From assembly GCF_010894405.1 (NCBI RefSeq), contig NZ_JAAIYA010000008.1, positions 124,001-188,000 of the forward strand: a DNA stretch of 64,000 nt, in the 5' to 3' direction. The notes below the pieces were generated by a model. The model ran no database searches. It was not told the origin of the DNA and worked only from the letters and a program-made list of their open reading frames with translations. The stretch comes from Pyxidicoccus caerfyrddinensis. GTDB taxonomy: Bacteria > Myxococcota > Myxococcia > Myxococcales > Myxococcaceae. Positions 19,793-33,075 of the stretch are shown piece by piece (within the stretch, counting starts at the first letter, position 1; each line of letters opens with the position of its first letter). The translations under genes were made by a program, and so were the position numbers.

Positions 19793-20992
19793 CTACCAGG
19801 TGACCCGCAATTCGTGGGCGCCGATCAGGTTCTCGTCCTTCTTGAAGGGAATCTGCTCCAGGGGCACGGCCAGTCTCAGGTTCGGGATGCGCCGGAACAG
19901 GGTGTGGAATGTCACCTCGAGCTCGACGATGGCGAGCGTGCGACCCGTGCACAGGTGGATGCCGTGGCCGAAGGCGAAATTGCGATAGGGCTCGCGGTGG
20001 AGGTCCAGGCGGTCCGGCTCCGGGAAGACCGTCTCATCGCGGTTGGCCGAATCCGGTTGGGCGAGGACGCCTTCTCCGGCGCGGATGAGCTGGCCACCGA
20101 TGGTGACATCTTCCGTGGCGGCGCGTTGCCGACCCATATGGGACACGGTGACGTAGCGCAGGAGCTCCTGGACGGCGGCGGAGAGGGCGTCGGGCGTCTC
20201 CAGGGCTCGGAACCTGTCGAGCTGGTCCGGGTGGAGCAGCAGGGCCAGCACGCCCATTCCCACCATGTACCCGGACGGTCCGTGCCCGGCGTAGAACAGC
20301 GCGTGGAACATGGCGGTGGCGTCCGGCACGCTCAGCCTTCCCGGCAGCACGTGCTCGGCCACGACGCGACCCACGAGCGTGTCGGTGGGCTCGCGCAGGT
20401 TCGCCTCCACCAGCCGTTGAAAGTAGGTATCCAGCTCGTCCAGGGCCTTCTCGGCCACCTCGCGCGACGAGGAGCGGGAGCCAATCGTGCGGCTGATGAC
20501 GTGCAGGTGGTCGGCGTCCTCTCGGGATACGCCGAGAAAATCGCAGATGACACGCATGGCCACGGGAAGCGCGAAGGCGGAGATCAGATCGGCCGGCCGG
20601 GGCCCGGCCAGCATCGCGTCGAGGACCTCGTCGACGGTCTGCTGGATTCGCGGGCGCAGGGCCTCCATCCGTCGTGGCGCGAACTCCGGTACGAGCATGG
20701 CCCGCTGCGCCCGGTACTCCGCGTCGGGAAGGAACGGGAATGGGAGGGGCCGACCCTGGCGGGCCGCGGAGGCGGGCGACGTGTGAGGAAATCCGGGCAG
20801 CGAGGAGTCCAGGCTCAGCCTCGGGTCACCCAGCGCCGCGAGGACGTCCTCGTAGCGGGTGAGGAGCCACGGCGTGTTGCCATCCCACGTGCGAACGGGG
20901 CACACCGGAGCCTCCTTCCTGAGTCGCTTGTACTCGGGGGGAGGATCCAGGGGATGCTGCCAGTCCTTGGGCAATGGATAGGAATCGGTCAT
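19793..20992 (-). CDS. NRPS-associated cytochrome P450 with non-canonical I-helix
   Basis: 399 aa. The haem loop FGHGIHLCTGRTLA is intact and ELLRY supplies ExxR. The I-helix reads FYAGHGPSGYM (20270-20290) instead of AGx[D/E]T[T/S], so the usual acid is Gly and the next residue is Pro. Its ATG overlaps the stop of the upstream C-PCP gene as ATGA, meaning translational coupling and a shared transcript. A P450 coupled to a carrier-protein gene most likely acts on a carrier-bound aminoacyl or peptidyl intermediate, for example by hydroxylation or cross-linking (inference). Confidence 0.9.
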   Translation of the reverse strand: MTDSYPLPKDWQHPLDPPPEYKRLRKEAPVCPVRTWDGNTPWLLTRYEDVLAALGDPRLSLDSSLPGFPHTSPASAARQGRPLPFPFLPDAEYRAQRAMLVPEFAPRRMEALRPRIQQTVDEVLDAMLAGPRPADLISAFALPVAMRVICDFLGVSREDADHLHVISRTIGSRSSSREVAEKALDELDTYFQRLVEANLREPTDTLVGRVVAEHVLPGRLSVPDATAMFHALFYAGHGPSGYMVGMGVLALLLHPDQLDRFRALETPDALSAAVQELLRYVTVSHMGRQRAATEDVTIGGQLIRAGEGVLAQPDSANRDETVFPEPDRLDLHREPYRNFAFGHGIHLCTGRTLAIVELEVTFHTLFRRIPNLRLAVPLEQIPFKKDENLIGAHELRVTW

Positions 20993-22499
20993 CGTGATGC
21001 TCCAGTTCGCTCGAGCCGAGCGGCGGCTCCCGCCGCGGTGGGGTTCTGGTACAGCTCTCGCAGCCCGAGGTCGCGACCCAGCTCGGTACGGACTCGGGCC
21101 GCGACGTCGATGAGCTGGAGGGAATGGCCGCCGAGGCGGAAGAAGTCGTCGTGGGGGTCCACCGCCGCGACCCCCAGCACGTCGGCGAAGATGCGGGTGA
21201 GGCGCTGTTCGGTCGGGGTGTGAGCCGGGCGCAGGCTCGACAGAGGCACCTCCGGAGCCGCGGCGCGCAGGACCTCCTCATACAAGGTCAGCAGGTCGTC
21301 GATGAAGGGAGCGTCGAACAGGCTCTCGTCGAACTCGGCCCAGACGGTGCACGTGCCGTCGCCGCGGTCCTCGACGCGAAGGGTGAGCTCGAACTTCGCC
21401 GTGGGGAGATCCCACCGTGGCTCGGTGATTGTGCAGCCATGCAATCCCAGCACGCCGGCCGTACCGGTCGGATGGTAGGCGAAGTTGACCTGGACGACGG
21501 GCGACCGCGTCGGATTCCTCGGGGGTGCGAGGTCGGCGACGAGCTGCTCGAAGGGCAGGTCCTTGTGGGCGTACGCGGCGGCCGTGGCCTCGGAGACCCG
21601 CGCGAGCAGCTCGCGGAAGGTCGGGTTGCCGCGCAGGTCGACCTGGAACACGACGGTATTGACGAAGAAGCCGAGCACCCGCTCGACCTCGGGCAGGTCC
21701 CGGTTGGCCACGGCCAGGCCCAGCAAGACCTGCTGCCGGCCCGCGTGGCGCCCGAGGACGACGCCGCAGGCGGCGGACAGCACGGTGAACACCGTCTGCC
21801 GCTCGGCGCTCGCGAAGGCATGTACCGCCGAGGTGAGCTCGGCGGAGAGGACCCGGTGCATGCGCTGTCCTCGTCCCAGCGCGGGGCGGGGCGGGACCAG
21901 GTCGAGCACGAGGGGAATCCCAGACAGTCGCTGCCGCCACCAACGCGACAACTCCGCGCGCCGCGCTTCGGTGAGCTGCTCACGCTGCCAGGCCGCCCAG
22001 TCCACGTACTGCACGGGAAGCTCGGGAAGCGTCGTGGGCTCTCCGGTGACGGCCGCCTGATAGGCGATGGCCAGTTCCTCGAAGAAGACCTGCTGCGACC
22101 AGCCATCCGCCACCAACAGGTGAACGAAGAACACGAGGAGGTGCGTCTCCGAATCCACCCTGTGCACGGCGAGCCGCAGCAGCGGCCCATGCTCGAGGTC
22201 GAACGGCTGGGACACCAGGGCTTCGGCGTGACGCAGCGCCTCGGCTTCGGTCGCCACGTCCACCACCCGCATGTCCCCCCGGGCCTCCTTCAGCACGTGC
22301 TGGTGCGTCCCGAGTGGGAAGACGGTCCGCAAGGGCTCGTGCCGGGCCACCAGCGCCTCCAGGGCCGTACGCAGGGCCTCGGTGTCCAGCGGCCCCGTCA
22401 CGCGGAAGCAGCGGGCCGCGCTGTGCGCGGCTCCCGTCGGGTCGACCCGGTGCAGGAAGCACAGGCGCTGCTGCGCGAACGACATGGGAAACGCGTTCG

Positions 22500-22503
<4 letters not shown>
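20989..22503 (-). CDS. Stand-alone NRPS condensation-PCP protein with degenerate active site
   Basis: 504 aa from MTNAFPMSFAQQRL; the ATG overlaps the stop of the large NRPS gene (ATGA). A condensation domain fills residues ~5-420 with recognisable C1 (SFAQQRLCFL), C2 (RHEPLRTVF), C4 (YVDWAAW), C5 (LGFFVNTVV) and C6 (HKDLPFEQL) motifs. The catalytic motif is HLLVADG (22102-22122) rather than HHxxxDG: the second His is Leu. A carrier domain follows with the phosphopantetheine Ser in FFRLGGHSLQ. There is no adenylation domain, so the PCP is loaded in trans, stays empty, or serves as a docking unit for the coupled P450. Confidence 0.9.
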
Positions 22504-27677
<5,174 letters not shown>

Positions 27678-27712
27678 CAGCGGGAATCAGGTTGAAACTT
27701 CCTCCGCCAGCG

Positions 27713-27856
27713 TCAAGAGACGTGCTCGGTGAGCAGGCGCCGGGCTCGTAGACAGCCGAAGCGCTCTTCTCCTTCCGAGGTCCGCAGGGTGCCGAGCCCG
27801 TCCTTCGGGTCATACGCGATGATGACGGCGTCGGTGGGAAGCGCGAGCGTGCGCAT
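27713..27856 (-). CDS. Small hypothetical protein, possibly a truncated cold-shock-fold protein
   Basis: 47 codons from ATG to TGA, between the exporter and the NRPS on the same strand. The translation MRTLALPTDAVIIAYDP then KDGLGTLRTSEGEERFG has the look of an OB/cold-shock-like beta strand pair (a Gly-rich turn after a basic DxKxG). It stops where more strands would be expected. The weak upstream sequence GGGCGGGGAG may serve as a ribosome-binding site. It could be an N-terminal remnant of a longer gene cut off when the NRPS locus was assembled. Function unknown. Confidence 0.35.
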   Translation of the reverse strand: MRTLALPTDAVIIAYDPKDGLGTLRTSEGEERFGCLRARRLLTEHVS

Positions 27857-27904
27857 GGGCGGGGAGCGTAGCGCCGGCGGTGGCCTTCTGGTGGGGCTGC
27901 CGCC

Positions 27905-29203
27905 CTACCCTCCCTCCTCCTCCACAGGACCCCTGGGGGCCCGTGCCGGCTGGGCCTCGGGCAGGGCATGCCTGGGCTCGCCGAAGGACATCAGCCGGCG
28001 GTGCAGCGGCGCGAGCAGGCCGAGGAGGAGCACGAGCACACCGGTGACCTGCAGGAGCCGATCGATGGAGACCGCCTCCGCCAGGGGGCCGAAGAGCAGC
28101 ATGGACAGCGGCATCAGCGCGGTGGAGAGCATGGTCATCACGCTGAAGACCCGACCCAGGTAGGCCGGCTCCACCTTCTCCTGGAGCATCACCGCGGCGG
28201 GGGTGTTGTAGAGCGGCAGCGCCACGCCGAAGAGCGCCATGAACGCCAGGTACACCCCGAAGTGGGGCACCACGCCGAGGGCCAGGGTGCACGCACCCAT
28301 GATGAGGTTGGAGGCGACCATGGTCCGCATGCGGTTGCCGAAGCCCTTCCACACGGCGAGCGCGGCGCCCCCCGCCATCATGCCCACCGAGAAGACCATC
28401 TCGATGGCCGTCAGCCGCCATACCTCGCCCCCGAAGCTGCGCGCCGTCTGCAGTGGCGTGAGGAACGCGGCGGGCGTGATGAGCACCACGATGACCCCCA
28501 GGTAGCTGAAGAACGGCACCAGGTGCGCGTGGCCGCGGATGTACCCGAAGCCGTCGCGGATCTCCCTCAGCTGCGAGGCCCCCTCCTGCACCGGCGCACG
28601 CGGACGCGCCTCCACCCGGACGAAGAAGGCCACGAGCACGATGGCCAGGGCCGCCGTCACCACGTCCACGTAGAAGAGCACCTGCAGGGGGGCCACGGAC
28701 ATGAGGAAGCCGGCGAGCGCCGGGGCCCCGAGCATGTTGACGGAGTTGAGCGTGCCCTGGATGCCGTTCACCCGCATCAGCTGGTCCTCGGGCACCAGCT
28801 GCGGCAGCAGCGCGCCCACCGACGGCTGCTGGATGGCGGTGCCCACGGAACGCACCGCCGCGGCCAGGAAGAAGAGCCACAGCTCCGTGCCGCGCAGGGT
28901 GAACACCACGGCCAGCGTCAGCGTCACCAGCGCAATCAGTGCATCGGCGAAGACGATGAGCTTGCGGCGATCGTACCGGTCGGCCCAGACACCCGCGAAG
29001 GGAGAGAGGAGGAACGTGGGCAGGAAGCCGGCCACGATGTAGAGCGTCATCATGACGCCCGAGTGCGTCTGCAGCGTCACCTGCCACAGGAGCGCGTACT
29101 GCACCAGGGAGGAGCCGAGCAGTGAGAGGGCCTGGCTGCCCAGGAACAGGGCCGTGTTGCGCTTCCAGGAGGCGTGCATGGCGGCACTGTAACCGCTGGG
29201 CAT
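27905..29203 (-). CDS. MFS exporter
   Basis: 432 aa from the ATG giving MPSGYSAAM, which follows AGGA by eight bases; a second ATG at 29179 is also possible. It is a 10-12 helix major-facilitator protein with the loop 2-3 motif GVWADRYDRRKL and the family pattern of MdtA/enterobactin-exporter-like drug/siderophore efflux (AAVRSVGTAIQQPSVGALLPQLVPEDQL). It is the first gene of the minus-strand NRPS run, so export of the peptide or self-resistance is the likely job (inference). The tail is hydrophilic and Pro/Glu-rich. Confidence 0.85.
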   Translation of the reverse strand: MPSGYSAAMHASWKRNTALFLGSQALSLLGSSLVQYALLWQVTLQTHSGVMMTLYIVAGFLPTFLLSPFAGVWADRYDRRKLIVFADALIALVTLTLAVVFTLRGTELWLFFLAAAVRSVGTAIQQPSVGALLPQLVPEDQLMRVNGIQGTLNSVNMLGAPALAGFLMSVAPLQVLFYVDVVTAALAIVLVAFFVRVEARPRAPVQEGASQLREIRDGFGYIRGHAHLVPFFSYLGVIVVLITPAAFLTPLQTARSFGGEVWRLTAIEMVFSVGMMAGGAALAVWKGFGNRMRTMVASNLIMGACTLALGVVPHFGVYLAFMALFGVALPLYNTPAAVMLQEKVEPAYLGRVFSVMTMLSTALMPLSMLLFGPLAEAVSIDRLLQVTGVLVLLLGLLAPLHRRLMSFGEPRHALPEAQPARAPRGPVEEEGG

Positions 29204-29347
29204 GAGCTCAGTCCTGGGCTGAGGCCCTGAACAGCCGCACCGGCCACCGGCCGGGCCGGGCCTCGGGAGACCGAGCCTGTGGCCCTCGGAGGGTGGGAGC
29301 GACAGCGGCGTCCGCCACCAGGCGGGCGAGCGGTACAATCATCCCGC

Positions 29348-29911
29348 ATGGCACCCTCGACGTTCCGCGCCGTCTTCCGCATGCTCGTTGAGTCGAAGTG
29401 GCTTGCGCTCGCGGACCTCGAGGGGCTCGAGCAGGAGGTCGTCGACGATTTCCTCCGACATACCCAGGTGGGTTGTTGCAGCTTCCAGGGCGGCTTCTTC
29501 ATTGAAGTCGACGGTGTGACCTTCAGTGACGAGGCCTCGGTCGACGAGTTCTGGATGACGTGGAGCTGGTTCTTCGCGCTGCGAAAGCTGCTCGATGGCG
29601 CGGAGGCGGCCGAGGCCGGGCCCTGGGAGGAGTCCCGCCTCCAGCTCTGGCGTCGTGGGGAGGTCCTGGCCATGGAGGACCGGAGCGCGGGCGGGAGGGT
29701 CCTCACGCCGCGTGTCGAGGTGGAACTCCGTCCCTTCGCCCAATCGCTGGCACGCCAGGGCCGCGAGCTGCTCGCCCTGTCGGACCGCCTTCTCGGGGTC
29801 CTCGAGGCGCGCGAGCCCCCGGTTCCCGCCCCTGTCCGACAGGCGCTCGTGGACGCTTTCAACCTGCCTCGGGATGTCGTGGAGGAGGTCGCCGCGAAAG
29901 CGGGCCTGTGA
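29348..29911 (+). CDS. Hypothetical cytoplasmic protein
   Basis: 187 aa from MAPSTFRAVF; no signal peptide or membrane segment. The N-terminal half is acidic and aromatic (VGCCSFQGGFF, DEFWMTWSWFFALR), and the C-terminal half is helical (LARQGRELLALSDRLLGVLEARE). It is divergent from the MFS gene with 144 bp between them. I do not recognise the family. Size and acidity would suit an immunity or accessory protein, but nothing here proves that. Confidence 0.6.
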   Translation: MAPSTFRAVFRMLVESKWLALADLEGLEQEVVDDFLRHTQVGCCSFQGGFFIEVDGVTFSDEASVDEFWMTWSWFFALRKLLDGAEAAEAGPWEESRLQLWRRGEVLAMEDRSAGGRVLTPRVEVELRPFAQSLARQGRELLALSDRLLGVLEAREPPVPAPVRQALVDAFNLPRDVVEEVAAKAGL

Positions 29912-29947
29912 GGACGCACGCCAGCAGACGCAACGAGTGCAGTGCGA

Positions 29948-29976
29948 TTGACGGTGAGTGTCAGGAAAGTTAGAAT
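29948..29976 (+). promoter_or_regulatory. Near-consensus housekeeping promoter, leaderless
   Basis: TTGACG (29948-29953), a 17-bp spacer and TAGAAT (29971-29976) match the sigma-70 consensus at five of six positions in each box. The next ATG is at 29986, only nine bases past the -10 box, so transcription would start within a few bases of the start codon. Confidence 0.6.
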
Positions 29977-29985
29977 ATTGGTGAA

Positions 29986-30330
29986 ATGTTCAAAATCCGC
30001 GAGAAACAATTTTCACTCCTCGCGGCCGCGCGCTTCGACGCTTTCGTCGCGGATGCCGTCGCACAAGTCGATCGCTTCTGGCCGCAAGTCGCGGAGACGA
30101 TGCCCCGCGCTTCGCTCCGAGCAAGCGTCGAGCAAACCCTGCGAGAAGGCATTTCGATGGGTCTGGACGACGAGAGCTCCCTGCTCCAGTTGCTCAATGT
30201 TTCACTCGCGCTGGGGGGGCTCGAAGATTCCGCGGCGCTGGCCATTCGCCAGAATGGCCATTCGCCACGGCAAAAGCTCGATGCATTGAATGCGCTGGCG
30301 CGACGCGAGCTGCGCCGCAGAAACGTTTGA
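29986..30330 (+). CDS. Small helical protein, possibly a secretion-cargo accessory
   Basis: 114 aa, predicted all-helical (FDAFVADAVAQVDRFWPQ, LRASVEQTLREGISMGLDDES). The layout, with an N-terminal REKQFSLLA start, a conserved FWP in the middle and a 'G(I/L)..(E/D)..' turn before a last helix pair, resembles small proteins found beside VgrG/PAAR cargo genes of type VI secretion loci; this is a resemblance, not a proven homology. It is followed 11 bp later by an Ig-like protein gene with a strong GAGGAG site. The promoter is nearly consensus and appears leaderless. Confidence 0.6.
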   Translation: MFKIREKQFSLLAAARFDAFVADAVAQVDRFWPQVAETMPRASLRASVEQTLREGISMGLDDESSLLQLLNVSLALGGLEDSAALAIRQNGHSPRQKLDALNALARRELRRRNV

Positions 30331-30341
30331 GGAGCCTCGCA

Positions 30342-30794
30342 ATGGGACTCGAAAAGAGCGACTGGGAGAATACACCCAATGCGACTCCCGATACGCCCTC
30401 GGCGACCGAGTCGTTCGCGGCGCTCGACGCGGAGGCGCGCCGCGACGGCCGCAATAAACCCCTGGGTCTCGTCACCAACTGTCCGCTGCCGTATTTCGAG
30501 GTCATCTTGCAGGACGCTTCGGGCGCGCCTCTGCCCGGCGTGCCGTGCGAGCTCGCGTTCCCCGAGGGCAGCGGCAAGCAGGGCACGACGGACGCGAATG
30601 GGAGAGCGCACTTCCCCAACGTCGAGGTCGATGCGTCCAGGCTTTCGCTCGAGATCACGGAGGACCTCACCGGCGAGCGCCCCGTGTATCGCGCCAGGGT
30701 CGTCCCGCGCACCGCTGAGCCTGCCGCCGAAGATGGCCCACGGCCGCCAGGCGCCCCCCTCTACTACGCGGCACGCAGCGAGCGACTGAGCTGA
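30342..30794 (+). CDS. Protein with a transthyretin/carboxypeptidase-regulatory-like Ig domain
   Basis: 150 aa. A disordered, Asp/Thr/Pro-rich N-terminus (~45 residues) precedes a beta-sandwich marked by FEVILQDASGAPLPGVPCEL and GTTDANGRAHFPNV. These are the 'G.PL.GV' and 'T...G.a.f' hallmarks of carboxypeptidase regulatory-like domains. Such modules often decorate secretion-delivered toxins or spike proteins. It has no signal peptide. The start ATG has GAGGAG seven bases upstream, overlapping the previous stop, so the two genes are co-transcribed. Confidence 0.65.
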   Translation: MGLEKSDWENTPNATPDTPSATESFAALDAEARRDGRNKPLGLVTNCPLPYFEVILQDASGAPLPGVPCELAFPEGSGKQGTTDANGRAHFPNVEVDASRLSLEITEDLTGERPVYRARVVPRTAEPAAEDGPRPPGAPLYYAARSERLS

Positions 30795-30797
30795 CCC

Positions 30798-30835
30798 GCG
30801 CTTCACCCGCTCACGCCAGTTGCAGGGTGAAGCGC
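30798..30835. terminator. Inverted repeat between convergent genes
   Basis: GCGCTTCACCC (30798-30808) and GGGTGAAGCGC (30825-30835) are perfect 11-bp arms around a 16-nt loop. The right arm lies inside the last codons of the minus-strand gene. It sits at a convergent junction with only 16 bp between stops and probably ends transcription both ways. Confidence 0.55.
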
Positions 30836-33069
30836 ACGGGGAGGTGATCGCTCACACCGTCATCCCATGCGTATTTCTTGACGATGGCTTTGAGTGGCGC
30901 CGGCTTGCAAGGCGAGAGGCGCGCCTGCACGACCGCGGCTGCATACCCAGGATCTTCGGCGATGAGATTGATGGTGCCGCAATTGAGCACCGCACTGAAG
31001 CCGATGGTCATCACATGATCGAAGGCGTGATTTCCAATGTCGTCCAGTGTGACGGCGTTGTTGTTCTTGGCGCCTTGATACGCACCCGCCTGCGCGTTCG
31101 AAGAGCTCTGCAAGCTGGAGCGATTGGCGAGGCCTCCCAGGGCGGCCACGTTCCGCCTCGTATAGCCAGCGTTGACGAGAGCAACGAGCGCATTGCGCTC
31201 GGACACATCGTGTTTGAGGCCGGGGGTCACGGAGTTGCACGCCGTGGCTTTCGGGCCGCCGCCGGCCGTGAGCGGACACACGTTGAAGTCGCCGCAGACC
31301 GCGACGGACATACCGGCGCGTCCGGTCGTGATTTCTCGCACGGTCGCGAGGGCCTGCACCATCTGATAATTCGTTGGGTACTTGTCCTGCGGCGGTGCGT
31401 GCGCGCCGAGGATCTTGAAGCCGCGCCCCACGTCGGTCACCTCGACGTTGAACGCGTGATTGCCGACGGTCGGTAGCGGCCATTCGACCTTGCCATCGGG
31501 TCCGAGCTCCATCCCCGCGGGGAGCGCGTCGGTTGCGAGCGTCTTCGCGTGCTGTACGGCGCCGCCGGTGCCGCGCGCACCGATGGTGGTCAGCATCGAA
31601 GCATAGGGTTGTCCGGCGACGGCGACCGGGAGGGCGCCGCCGTTGGCAAGCGCGAGCCGCGCGCCCGCCGCGGCAATCGTGAAATTGAAGACGGCATTGA
31701 CGGTTGCCGCGACGCCGTCCGTCAAGGTGATGTTCAATGAAAAGTTGCCGCTGGCGCCCGGCGTGCCCGTGAGCTGGCCCGCCGCGAAGGCGAGGCCCGC
31801 TGGCAGATTGCTTCCGACGGCCTCCGCGAACGCATAGGGCGGCGTGCCGCCTTCGGCCTGGAGCCGGTAGACGTAAGGTTGGTTGATGACCCCGTTCGGC
31901 AGTGGCGCGACCACCGCCAGCGGGCCGACGGCAGCCGCCCTGACTTGCAGCGCGATGGGCAGTCGTGCGGAGGTCTGGTCCACGACCTCCGCGCGAATGG
32001 TGTGATTGCCGGGGGTGGGAAGTGGCCAGTCGAGCGTGCCATCCGCGGACAAGGTCATCCCCGCGGGGAGCAGATGCGCCACGGACTCCGGAGCGTGGAA
32101 CACCTCTCGCGCGAAGCCGCGGCCGCCCTGGGTGCCAATCACGAGTGAATAGGGTGCGCCGGCGACCGCAACGGGCAGATTCGCGGCGGACTCGAATGCG
32201 AGGCCGGGCGCCGCGGCGGCAATCGTGAAGTTGATGACCTTGGCGACAACGGCCGGGACCGCGTCGGTGAGGGTCACATCGAGGTGGAAGTTGCCGCTCG
32301 TGAGCGGGGTTCCCTGCAATCGATTGCCGACCAGCGCGACGCCTGGCGGTAGGTCGCTGGTGCCGGCCGAGGCCCAGACATACGGCGGTGTGCCGCCTTC
32401 TGCCTGGAGCGTGAACAGGTACGGCTGGTCGATGGCACCCGTGGGCAGGGTGGCCGTCTTGACCGCAAGCGCTCCACCGGCCGCGTCGACTTGCAGCGTG
32501 AAGTCGCGCGTGGTCCGATCGGGCGCGTTGAAGGTGGTCAAGTACGGGCTACGTCCGTAGAAGTCGATGGCAGTGCCGTTCGCCAGCGTGAAGGCCACCT
32601 GCCCCACCTTCGTGGTCGCCGCGCTCCAGGGCTGGGCCTGATTGGCCGGGGCCGTGGTGACGGTGGTGAGCGCGCCCACGCCGTCGGTGTGATCCGGGCC
32701 GGAAAACTGTACGACGTCGCCGAAGTAGAAGACCGCCACCATGTCCGAATCGGGAAAGTCCGCTGAGGCACGCAGCGGAGCGACGCGCCACCCGGCCTCC
32801 TTCGCCCGCAATGCGTAGTAGAGCCTCAATACGCCTTCGAGGCCGGGAGCATTGGTGACGATGTCGCCGAATCCGAACAGATTGGATCGGAAATACGGCT
32901 CGACGATGACGAACATGTCGAACTGCCGCACGTTGAGTGCGTCGTAGAGAACATCCAATATTTTATTGCCGTGGTTCTCCCAGGTGCCGGCAGGCTTCTT
33001 CGGCTTCTTGCTCGGAAGCTGCGATTTGAAATCCTTGATGTTCCAGGAGATGACGCGAATGTCGGGCAT
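30811..33069 (-). CDS. EEP-type nuclease/phosphatase with Ig-like domains inserted in the catalytic fold
   Basis: 752 aa, no signal peptide. The N-terminal half of an endonuclease/exonuclease/phosphatase domain is at residues 1-175 (VISWNIKDF; the Glu in FVIVEPYF). The C-terminal half is at ~548-752 (ILGAHAPP, VCGDFNVCP, ending in VSDHLPVRFTL, the catalytic Asp-His). Between them are ~365 residues of putative-Ig (He_PIG-like) repeats: LPTGAIDQPYLFTLQAEGGTPPY recurs as LPNGVINQPYVYRLQAEGGTPPY, each followed by GTP..SGNF..(D/N)(V/I)TLTD. All catalytic motifs survive, so it is likely active. Its partner gene lies 6 bp upstream. An injected nuclease effector is plausible. Confidence 0.8.
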   Translation of the reverse strand: MPDIRVISWNIKDFKSQLPSKKPKKPAGTWENHGNKILDVLYDALNVRQFDMFVIVEPYFRSNLFGFGDIVTNAPGLEGVLRLYYALRAKEAGWRVAPLRASADFPDSDMVAVFYFGDVVQFSGPDHTDGVGALTTVTTAPANQAQPWSAATTKVGQVAFTLANGTAIDFYGRSPYLTTFNAPDRTTRDFTLQVDAAGGALAVKTATLPTGAIDQPYLFTLQAEGGTPPYVWASAGTSDLPPGVALVGNRLQGTPLTSGNFHLDVTLTDAVPAVVAKVINFTIAAAAPGLAFESAANLPVAVAGAPYSLVIGTQGGRGFAREVFHAPESVAHLLPAGMTLSADGTLDWPLPTPGNHTIRAEVVDQTSARLPIALQVRAAAVGPLAVVAPLPNGVINQPYVYRLQAEGGTPPYAFAEAVGSNLPAGLAFAAGQLTGTPGASGNFSLNITLTDGVAATVNAVFNFTIAAAGARLALANGGALPVAVAGQPYASMLTTIGARGTGGAVQHAKTLATDALPAGMELGPDGKVEWPLPTVGNHAFNVEVTDVGRGFKILGAHAPPQDKYPTNYQMVQALATVREITTGRAGMSVAVCGDFNVCPLTAGGGPKATACNSVTPGLKHDVSERNALVALVNAGYTRRNVAALGGLANRSSLQSSSNAQAGAYQGAKNNNAVTLDDIGNHAFDHVMTIGFSAVLNCGTINLIAEDPGYAAAVVQARLSPCKPAPLKAIVKKYAWDDGVSDHLPVRFTLQLA

Positions 33070-33075
33070 GGACGC

